Positions 18,701 to 24,395 of a DNA stretch of 64,000 nucleotides are shown here, in pieces; position 1 is the stretch's first letter, and each line of letters begins with the position of its first letter. This stretch comes from RUG334 sp045599645. GTDB lineage: Bacteria > Muiribacteriota > Ozemobacteria > Ozemobacterales > Ozemobacteraceae. A model generated the notes under the pieces. That model saw only the letters and a program-made list of their open reading frames with translations. It had not been told where the DNA came from and did no database searches. The position numbers and the translations under genes were made by a program. The DNA is taken from positions 162,288 to 226,287 of the forward strand of contig JAZRWI010000004.1 of the NCBI GenBank assembly GCA_045599645.1, read 5' to 3'.

Positions 18701-19915
18701 GCTAATAGACTCAATGGCCGCCAGGCTGCTAGTTTACCTTCAACAACACAGACTGCAGCGGATCCAGAAATTTTACCAGCAATCTACACTGCCCAGCAGA
18801 TTTATGAATATGCTATCGGTAAACCTTCTATCTGCTTCGGTGACGCTTTCAAGGAATATGACAATGGTAAGTTCCTTGCAAGACTTCCAAATCCACCGTT
18901 CCTGTTTGTCGACCGTATTACAAAAGTCGATGCAGAATTTTTGAAAATCAAGACTGGTGGCACTGTTCAAGGTCAGTTCGATATAAAACCGGATCACTGG
19001 TTCTTTAAGTGTAATAAAACTACAACAATTCCATTTGCAGTAATGCTGGAATTCCCGCTTCAGGTATGCGGCTGGTATTCTTGTTTTATGGGCTCTGCCA
19101 ATGCAAGCAAGGAAGCTCTGCATTACCGTAATCTTGATGGTTCTGCTACACTTTATGAAGATGTAAACCAGAATTATGGCACTCTTACAGCTACAGTTAA
19201 ATCTACAAAAGCTGCCAATGCCGGTGGTATGCTGATTCAATCATTTGACCTCCTCGTAACCAAGGGTGACAGGAAGATTTACGAAGGCAGCACCACATTT
19301 GGTTTCTTCTCTGAAGCAGCACTTGCAAACCAGGTTGGTCTCGTAGGCGCTAAGACCTATGAACCTACTGCTGAAGAAATGGCTAGAAGCATTGACTTCC
19401 CATTGGAAACAACTGCTCCAGTAGACCCGACAGACTTGAATCACGATATACAGATGAATGGATTGAATCTGCCAGGTAAATGCTTCCTTATGATTGATAA
19501 GATTACTGCCTTTATTCCTGATGGTGGTCCAAATGGCCTTGGCTTCATACGTGGCATTAATCAGGTTGATTCAACCCGCTGGTTCTTCAAGGCTCATTTC
19601 TATCAGGACCCTGTAATTCCAGGTTCTCTAGGTCTCGAATCCTATATGCAGCTCCTCAAGTGCGTAGCAATTCACAGATGGGGTAAGGAATTGGCCGGCA
19701 AAGCCTGTCACTATCAACCGATGGCTGTCGGGCAGAAGCATACCTGGTCTTACCGCGGTCAGGTAATTCCAAAAGATAAGCTTGTCACCGTTGATGCTTG
19801 CATCACAAAGATTGATGACGCAACTCACACAATAGTAGCAGACGGCTTCCTCAAGGTCGATGGTCGCATAATCTATTCAATGAAAGACTTTGCACTAAGA
19901 GTCGCCTTGGATTAA
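12716..19915 (+). CDS. pfaC: PfaC-like secondary lipid synthase subunit with inserted AT: KS-CLF-AT-DH-DH
   Basis: 2399 aa. KS: Cys198 (LDAACASS), His332 (ECHGTGT), His370 (KSNVGHLLTAAG). A second KS-like domain is a chain-length factor: the cysteine position is Glu650 in SSAENSGL. AT: FPGSGNHFLG and Ser1141 in GYSLGE, a PfaB-like acyltransferase that elsewhere is often a separate protein. After a Pro/Gln-rich linker come two FabA-like double-hotdog dehydratases. The first and third hotdogs have lost the histidine; the second (His1882, QHFCDDQVMPG) and fourth (His2294, AHFYQDPVIPG) keep it. These DHs (and isomerase activity) set the cis double bonds. The start overlaps the operon context: GGAG lies 10 bases before the ATG and the upstream stop is only 5 bases away, so translation is probably coupled. 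No enoyl reductase is fused. Confidence 0.9.
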   Translation: MSRDSKTTPLAIAITGIGGIFPGADSLDGFWKMIAEARTAAEVVPDGRWPEPATSYHDTKVGAPDKVLSPNNCSIKHIPQNYDGINLSLDFIKTLDPLYQIALQAGRDAFKDSVTEGLDLSKVPVIMANIVLPTDSTSNITRNLHMQLLKAEAENTTAPISELFKDNPYNRYSAELPAGLLAAGLGLGGGCYTLDAACASSLYAIKLACEELISGRADAVLTGGASRPSSQFTQMGFSQLRALSKSGICRPFDKRADGLLVGEGAGMFMLKRLDDAIKAGDKIYGVIRGIGLSNDVGGSLLAPDKEGQVRAMRAAYAQANWSPSDIQLIECHGTGTPKGDAVETSSIKEILAGTNSKGCVIGSVKSNVGHLLTAAGAAGLMKLVLSLKNKQLPPTAGYEIPDERLGLEGTPIKILQKPIDWNPASEGEPRRCALSAFGFGGINGHVLIEEYLKDKTSTEGNYFNSKPSEIAIVAMDATVGSLNGLKEFQHAVLNCESAKKPVSEKRRLTNQDIPWLKEGAFIDEVNITPGEFKISPLEIPEILPQQLLMLKTVSNAIKALTGKQADRLKWGTYMGISQDFDASNFASRWAIKKDSKAFGLDNRDEKELCDGITPPLDNARTVGALGGIVASRIAREYSIGGPSHTFSSAENSGLSALEAATRALQRGEIDTAVVGAVDFAGDLRNMLAADKLRPYSRSNSSTPFDKSSDGAFPGEGAAAVILKRKEDALKDGDRIFAIVKGFGKGSSSHFNDSASIKKAYSKAINQAWKESGFNPQNAGLLETNGSGFPEEDKLEAEAIADFMPVRADNKEDTFKNNDQLCALSSTKMVTGHTGAASGLISLVKAAICLHQQILPAFKTLLNPIESISGRKDAFFTPNQPQFWLRNKISGPRTAGVSSIGIDGSVYHTVLEGFEEDTKLSEDAQKATKLSRQFPIGEPEDAIFIVGGKSPCDLRERVSALCNLESDNIQMLAREYWQQCPPRPESRIFCSIVASSIPELHKRAEFAVRHLYTKENQPIVQGPEVNDRIFFDPKPKAAEGKVCFAFPGSGNHFLGMGLELGATWPEFQRKLDEQYELLAAQFGARRIAPWRLAYEKGWEDKAMLDLIDDHNSLVFSHVSCCSLVSDVVRSFGIEPQIIMGYSLGETAGNYATRTWTSRDEMIRRMRCSNLFTTELIGRYNSARKYWGLDEKADIDWLLGMVTCSAAEVEKYLEDYTQVYVLIINTSDECVIGGNRPQVEDLVKKLNKPFFSLSGVSSVHCPAAIPVEKQYYDLHYYDNTNPPEGLTFISSAKSIVFKPTPHDAADSIRQHCIDKIDFPKDVELAYKEGARVFLELGPKGSMTRMINAILSDRPHFARTAMMSGQSQSTSMLKFIANCAAEGIKVNLDNIYGPETIAVTAASKSKMKPVSVKTGHQVKLPAIRRQIISAVAKQPQPSLEVAKSVNTTSIHTIAPKPIVTATASKPPVSQGSTKTIAQLKQEFYDKRKKATDSRSLQTIFKKKSEKMDNKLISEWLNAQNATAQAHEEFLKLNNAFAQAQAALLTQQLSLAQGLTPEQLQQLQQNKTVTVSYQAPSPVQHNLANKPVPSQKMPQPYNGPVFLDWKGSMEFAVGKIGKALGEFFAPIDNHPTRVRLPDIPLNFVDRIITVEGEKGSLGSGRVVTEHDVYPQAWYLDNDCMPTGLAVEAGQADLFLSGWLGIDFKTKGIAKYRLLDATISYHGPLPRPGDTLHYDIRVDHFIRQADTYLFFFEYDGSINGRHLITMRNGCAGFFTDKQLADGKGIVLTDDDTRQELKPDLPGRENLPQMVKESFDDNRLALLRKGDLEAAFGPQFANIDIYPHTIPDGQMKMIDRITEIDPHGGRFGLGRIKAEIDIPKDPWFLTQHFCDDQVMPGTLMYESCMQSLRVFLLRMGWIAPAQTSAFEPVLGVKSQLRCRGQVIKGVKQALYDIQIKELGYNPEPYAIADALMFADGRRIVQVTNMSIRLTGTNRQQLEAFWANRLNGRQAASLPSTTQTAADPEILPAIYTAQQIYEYAIGKPSICFGDAFKEYDNGKFLARLPNPPFLFVDRITKVDAEFLKIKTGGTVQGQFDIKPDHWFFKCNKTTTIPFAVMLEFPLQVCGWYSCFMGSANASKEALHYRNLDGSATLYEDVNQNYGTLTATVKSTKAANAGGMLIQSFDLLVTKGDRKIYEGSTTFGFFSEAALANQVGLVGAKTYEPTAEEMARSIDFPLETTAPVDPTDLNHDIQMNGLNLPGKCFLMIDKITAFIPDGGPNGLGFIRGINQVDSTRWFFKAHFYQDPVIPGSLGLESYMQLLKCVAIHRWGKELAGKACHYQPMAVGQKHTWSYRGQVIPKDKLVTVDACITKIDDATHTIVADGFLKVDGRIIYSMKDFALRVALD

Positions 19916-19933
19916 TAGTTAGCCGATTGTTTT

Positions 19934-19985
19934 TATAGCCCCTGGATCTTAGTTCTAATCTTGAAAGTAAGATTTAGGGGCTATA
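19934..19985 (+). terminator. Stem-loop terminator of the lipid synthase operon
   Basis: Outer stem TATAGCCCCT/AGGGGCTATA (19934-19943 with 19976-19985) and inner stem ATCTTA/TAAGAT (19946-19951 with 19968-19973), 19 bases after the stop codon. The tail is T/A-rich (TTTATAA) rather than a pure T-run. Confidence 0.7.
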
Positions 19986-20157
19986 TTTATAACCGACTAT
20001 ACTTTTATAAATTTTCAATTTTTTATAATTTTTTTAAACAAAATCCTGATTAAATACTTATTATAAAAGATTGAATTTTCTTCTTGTTTATTAAAGGAAT
20101 AATAAGCCGATTCTTATCTTTATAAAACCTATCAAAACTTAAGTCAGGAGCAAATAT

Positions 20158-20850
20158 ATGTCAGAAAATACACCAGGTATCCAAAAAGACGGATTAGGAA
20201 GATTCTTTGTTAAACTGATAAGTTTAATAATAGCATTTATTATTTGCTGGCAGTTTGCAATCCATACAGCCATGGTAGCCTACAATAGTTTAACTGGCGA
20301 AGTAAGAAAATCAATAACAAACTATATTTCAGAATTTGGCAAAACCCACTTAGACAAAAAATTAGTAGTTTTAACTCAGGATGTGACTGTTGAAATTTCC
20401 AAGGAAATAGACAACCGCATACTATGGGACTGGGTTTCTGTCGGTTCAGCAAACTCAAAGTTCAAATTCATAGACAATAAAGTTCAATACTATGTTCCAT
20501 TAAGTGAAATCAAAGATGACAGCGTATTTTATGACCCGCAGACCAGAACGGTAAAAATCATCTCACCAAAGGTTCGGATTGATAAAGATATGGTATCTGT
20601 TCAATCAGACCCGGCAAAGGTCATAAAAGAGGAAAATGGTTCATGGAGTCCGTTTGGTCCCAGCTTAAAAGATATTTCAAATGAAATTATGGCAGAAGTT
20701 AAAGAAGTGGTAATAAGAGAGGGATACCATCAGTTTATCAGGGATAAAGCCCAGGCTGAAGCACAAAAAGCAGTAGAAGATTTCTTCAATGCAGCACTAA
20801 GCGAATTAATTAAGAAAGAAAACGTAAATCTACAGATTATACTTCCATAA
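20158..20850 (+). CDS. DUF4230-like membrane-anchored protein
   Basis: 230 aa with one N-terminal membrane segment (about residues 16-38) and a soluble remainder that should face outward. The middle (PLSEIKDDSVFYDPQTRTVKI) and the long amphipathic alanine/glutamate-rich C-terminal helix (DKAQAEAQKAVEDFFNAAL) fit the DUF4230 family as I know it, a family of unknown function. The assignment is by pattern only. AGGAG ribosome site 8 bases before the ATG. It is separated from the synthase operon by a terminator and about 170 bases of AT-rich DNA, so a shared role is not supported. Confidence 0.55.
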   Translation: MSENTPGIQKDGLGRFFVKLISLIIAFIICWQFAIHTAMVAYNSLTGEVRKSITNYISEFGKTHLDKKLVVLTQDVTVEISKEIDNRILWDWVSVGSANSKFKFIDNKVQYYVPLSEIKDDSVFYDPQTRTVKIISPKVRIDKDMVSVQSDPAKVIKEENGSWSPFGPSLKDISNEIMAEVKEVVIREGYHQFIRDKAQAEAQKAVEDFFNAALSELIKKENVNLQIILP

Positions 20851-20883
20851 CTTATATTTTTATTTAACAATATTACCAGCAGA

Positions 20884-20940
20884 ATAATTAAATTAAAATA
20901 TTAACCAATATATTGATTAATATTTTAATTTAATTATAAT
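20884..20940 (+). promoter_or_regulatory. Long palindrome (likely antitoxin operator) overlapping a -10 element
   Basis: Arms of 21 bases, fully complementary (20884-20904 with 20917-20937), separated by 12 bases, all A/T except the loop. TATAAT at 20935-20940 overlaps the right arm, and a second TATAAT follows at 20941. The toxin-antitoxin pair starts at 20960 behind an AAAGGAG ribosome site. Autorepression by the antitoxin at such a site is typical of the family. Confidence 0.65.
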
Positions 20941-20959
20941 TATAATAAAGGAGACATTT

Positions 20960-21310
20960 ATGAATTTATCATTAGCAGAGTTCACTGATAGACTAATACC
21001 AATTTCTGAATTCAGCCAGGGGAAAGCAAGCAAAATTTTTGCAGATGTTGCCAAAAATAATAACGAATATATTATATTAAAAAATAACCAACCAACTGCT
21101 GTAGTTATTTCTATTCAGGAATATAAAAAAAATCAGGAAATGGTTCATAAATTAGAACAACTACTTGAACGTGTTGAAAACGCTAAACTGTTATCCTTAG
21201 CCCAAAAAAGAAAAAATGATAAAACCATTTCTTTTGATGAACTAGTAAAAAAAGAAGGCTTTTTGTTAGAAGAACTGGAAGAATTATCGGAGACAGTAGA
21301 TTTTGAATAA
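20960..21310 (+). CDS. Phd/YefM-family antitoxin
   Basis: 116 aa. The N-terminal half matches Phd/YefM antitoxins: a short DNA-binding fold with PISEFSQGKASKIF, then EYIILKNNQPTAVVISIQEY, the typical beta-strand and helix that positions the repressor dimer. The C-terminal half is charged and helical and should wrap the toxin. It overlaps the toxin gene by 8 bases and sits behind a long palindrome that it probably binds. Excellent ribosome site (AAAGGAG). Its role is to neutralise the RelE-like toxin and repress its own operon. Confidence 0.85.
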   Translation: MNLSLAEFTDRLIPISEFSQGKASKIFADVAKNNNEYIILKNNQPTAVVISIQEYKKNQEMVHKLEQLLERVENAKLLSLAQKRKNDKTISFDELVKKEGFLLEELEELSETVDFE

Positions 21311-21671
21311 TCAATGGAAAATCAAAATTTCTGATAAAGCAGTTAAAGACTATAAAAAGCTTGATTATTCATTAAAGAAACAAGTTCTTGCCGGGATATT
21401 AAAAGTATCGAAATCACCATTACCAAGTCCCAACAGTTACGGCAAACCTCTTGGAAATAAGAGTGGAAACAACCTGACAGGCTTTTTTAAAATTAAATAT
21501 AGAGGAATTGGCTTTAGAGTAGTTTATTCATTAGTCTTAGATAAACAAATTATGAATATAGTAGTGATTTCGGAAAGAGACGATGATTATTCTTATAAAT
21601 TAGCAGCCTCATTATACAAAAAATATGGTGAATCAATTTTCACAGACATTTTTGACGATTTTTTATCATAA
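21303..21671 (+). CDS. RelE/ParE-superfamily toxin
   Basis: 122 aa, the usual size. Signature features: WKIKISDKAVKDYKKLD at the N-terminus, PSPNSYGKPLGNKSG in the middle, the core strand FKIKYRGIGFRVVYSL, and the C-terminal VVISERDDDYSYKLA. RelE members cut mRNA on the ribosome; ParE members poison gyrase; sequence alone does not settle which. It begins with TTG at 21303, inside the antitoxin's last codons; the only nearby ATG is out of frame. Translation is coupled to the antitoxin. Confidence 0.85.
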   Translation: MNNQWKIKISDKAVKDYKKLDYSLKKQVLAGILKVSKSPLPSPNSYGKPLGNKSGNNLTGFFKIKYRGIGFRVVYSLVLDKQIMNIVVISERDDDYSYKLAASLYKKYGESIFTDIFDDFLS

Positions 21672-21775
21672 GTATTAAGGCATAAGAATTAAGATATAAG
21701 TGTTACATACTTTATACTTGCATTATTGAGAGTTATTTTTTAGTATAGAGTATTATTTTAATTCGTGAGGCAATT

Positions 21776-23899
21776 ATGAAACTCTCTTTATTATTCTTAT
21801 TGTTAGTCGCTGCTGCGCCAGTTGCTTTGCATGCTGAGCCAAGAAAGCTTCAAACCCCACCTATGGCAAAAAAGATTCCCGTAGTTACTGAAAAGCATGG
21901 AATAAAGCTTACAGATAACTATGCATGGTTGCGTGACCAGAACGATGTAAAAGCTCCGGAAGTAATGAACTACCTTAAGGCTGAAAATGCCTATACAAGA
22001 CATGCCATGAAGGATACCGAGCTTCTTCAGGAACAGTTGTATGAAGAAATGAAAGGCCGCATAAAAGAAGACGACCTATCCGTTCCTGTAAAAAACGGCA
22101 AATATGTTTATTATTCAAAAATGGCAAAGGGCAAGCAATACCCTATCCACTATCGCCGCTTAGCTGATGAATCCAAACCAGAAGAATTAATACTTGATGA
22201 AAACGTATTAGCTGAAGGCAAGGAATTCTTCGAATGTGGTTCTATGGAAATCAGTCCAAATGATGATATCGTTGCTTACACAGTTGATACTGATGGTGAC
22301 GAAAAATACGACTGCTTCTTCTATGATTTGAAGAATAAAAAGCTTCTCAAGGACTGCATACTTGATATCCCTACCAATATTGAATGGGCTGAAGACAACA
22401 GAACTCTATTCTATGCAGTCATGGATGAAACAACTAGACCATACCAGATAAAACGTCACACTCTTGGCACTGATTCCAAGGACGATGTTCTTGTGTATGA
22501 AGAAAAAGACCCGTTATTCTGCGCAAGTATCTGTAAAAGCCGTGACAACAGATTCCTTGTAATCTCTACTGGTTCAACACAGAGCACTGAAGAATATATT
22601 CTTGAATCAAATAACCCGACAGGAGAATTCAAATGCTTCTGCCCAAGAGCAAAGAATATTGAATATTATTTAACCTTCCAGAAGCCTTATATTTATGTAA
22701 CAACAAATGAGAATGCCCTCAATTTTAAAGTAATGAGAGCAACAGAAAAGAACTGGAAAAAGGCAGATTGGGAAGAATTCATTCCACACAATGAAGATGT
22801 CTACATTGACGGTTTATCAGCTTTCGAAAACTATCTTGTAATCTGTGAACGCGTAAACGGTCTGCAGAAAATCAGATATATTGATATACGCAAGAATAAA
22901 AACATTGAATTACCATTCCCTGAAGCTGTATATAGCGTAAATATCGGAAACAACCCCGAATATAAGACCACAAAGCTTCGCTATATTTATGATTCTCTGA
23001 CAACTCCAGAATCTGTTATCGACTATGATTTTGAAACAGGTCTTTCTGAATGTAAAAAGCGCAGAGAAGTAATTGGCGATTTCAAGCCAAGCAACTATGT
23101 TTCTGAACGTATATTTGCTACAGCTGAAGACGGAACCCAGATTCCGATATCTCTGGTATACAGGAAGGATCAGTGGGGCTATGGCCCATCAAGCCTTTAC
23201 CTGACTGCATACGGAGCATACGGCATCTCCACAGACCCATGCTTCTCTTCTGTTTACCTGTCACTTCTTGACAGAGGTTATGTATATGCCATAGCTCACA
23301 TCAGAGGCGGTCAGGAAATGGGTCGCAAATGGTATGAAGACGGAAAGTATCTCAATAAGAGAAATAGCTTTACAGACTTCATAGCCTGTGCAGAACATTT
23401 AATTGAACAGGGTTACACAAAGCCGGAATATCTTGCAATCGAAGGTGGTAGTGCCGGTGGTCTTCTTATGGGTGCAGTAACCAATATGAGACCAGACCTT
23501 TTCAAGGTAGTTATTGCTGACGTTCCATTTGTTGATATGCTCAATACTATGCTTGATCCAACATTGCCGTTAACTATCGGTGAATATGAAGAATGGGGCT
23601 GCCCAGAAGATAAGAAGTATTTCGACTATATGCATACTTATTCACCATATGACAACATTGAAGCTAAGGATTATCCAAATATGCTTGTTACAGCAGGTTT
23701 GAATGACCCAAGAGTTTCCTATTGGGAACCGGCTAAGTATGTTGCCAAGCTGAGAGCAATGAAGACGGACAATAATCTTCTGTGCTTGAAGACTAATATG
23801 AGCGCAGGCCATATGGGTGCCTCAGGCCGTTATGAATACTTGAAGGAAATCGCCCTCACATACGCTTTCATCTTCAAGCACCTCAATACTCACTATTAA
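21776..23899 (+). CDS. Secreted prolyl oligopeptidase (peptidase family S9A)
   Basis: 707 aa. A clear signal peptide (residues 1-20, cut after LHA) exports it. The N-terminal propeller part starts with DNYAWLRD, the family hallmark. The C-terminal alpha/beta-hydrolase has the catalytic triad Ser559 (GGSAGG), Asp644 (NDPRV) and His679 (AGHMG), plus the oxyanion/loop segment AHIRGGQEMGRKWYEDG. It cleaves short peptides after proline in the periplasm or outside the cell. Full length for the family. Single gene, about 100 bases after the toxin gene, followed by a repeat cluster. Confidence 0.92.
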   Translation: MKLSLLFLLLVAAAPVALHAEPRKLQTPPMAKKIPVVTEKHGIKLTDNYAWLRDQNDVKAPEVMNYLKAENAYTRHAMKDTELLQEQLYEEMKGRIKEDDLSVPVKNGKYVYYSKMAKGKQYPIHYRRLADESKPEELILDENVLAEGKEFFECGSMEISPNDDIVAYTVDTDGDEKYDCFFYDLKNKKLLKDCILDIPTNIEWAEDNRTLFYAVMDETTRPYQIKRHTLGTDSKDDVLVYEEKDPLFCASICKSRDNRFLVISTGSTQSTEEYILESNNPTGEFKCFCPRAKNIEYYLTFQKPYIYVTTNENALNFKVMRATEKNWKKADWEEFIPHNEDVYIDGLSAFENYLVICERVNGLQKIRYIDIRKNKNIELPFPEAVYSVNIGNNPEYKTTKLRYIYDSLTTPESVIDYDFETGLSECKKRREVIGDFKPSNYVSERIFATAEDGTQIPISLVYRKDQWGYGPSSLYLTAYGAYGISTDPCFSSVYLSLLDRGYVYAIAHIRGGQEMGRKWYEDGKYLNKRNSFTDFIACAEHLIEQGYTKPEYLAIEGGSAGGLLMGAVTNMRPDLFKVVIADVPFVDMLNTMLDPTLPLTIGEYEEWGCPEDKKYFDYMHTYSPYDNIEAKDYPNMLVTAGLNDPRVSYWEPAKYVAKLRAMKTDNNLLCLKTNMSAGHMGASGRYEYLKEIALTYAFIFKHLNTHY

Positions 23900-23904
23900 G
23901 TATA

Positions 23905-24355
23905 GTCCGCCCCGGCAAGGCCTTCCTCCTATAGGGTAAGGTGGATTCTGCGAATCTGAAGGCGAATGCAGGTCCGCCCCCGGCAAGGCCTTCCTCCATG
24001 TGGGGGAAGGTGGCAGTGCGAAGCACTGACGGATGAGGGAGGCCTGCTTCAACCCTCCTTTTAAGGAGGGGCTGGGGAGGTTTCTTTACCAAACAGGTAT
24101 AGTAACAACTGTCCGCCACGCGAAGCACTGACGGATGAGAAAAACTTGAAGGGATTCGCCCCCGGCAAGGCCTTCCTCCTATAGGGTAAGGTGGATTCTG
24201 CGAATCTGAAGGCGAATGCAGGTCCGCCCCCGGCAAGGCCTTCCTCCTATAGGGTAAGGTGGATTCTGCGAATCTGAAGGCGAATGCAGGTCCGCCCCCG
24301 GCAAGGCCTTCCTCCATGTGGGGGAAGGTGGCAGTGCGAAGCACTGACGGATGAG
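23905..24355. repeat. Composite repeat cluster: three A units and two B units
   Basis: About 66-base units sharing the start GTCCGCCCCCGGCAAGGCC. Type A (23905-23970, 24156-24221, 24222-24288) contains the hairpin GATTC-TGC-GAATC. Type B (23972-24037, 24290-24355) contains CAGTGC-GAA-GCACTG and ends ACGGATGAG. Between them is a perfect CCCTCCTT/AAGGAGGG hairpin (24053-24070). The cluster fills the 496 bases between the peptidase and the nuclease-like gene. No coding potential. Confidence 0.85.
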
Positions 24356-24395
24356 GGGTATCGTGCTACACGTCGATACCAAGCAAGTATAAAAT

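Noticed and set aside
20158..20850. PfaD or another Pfa accessory gene downstream of the synthase
   Set aside because: The sequence is a single-anchor DUF4230-like protein with no FMN-binding or TIM-barrel motif, and a terminator separates it.
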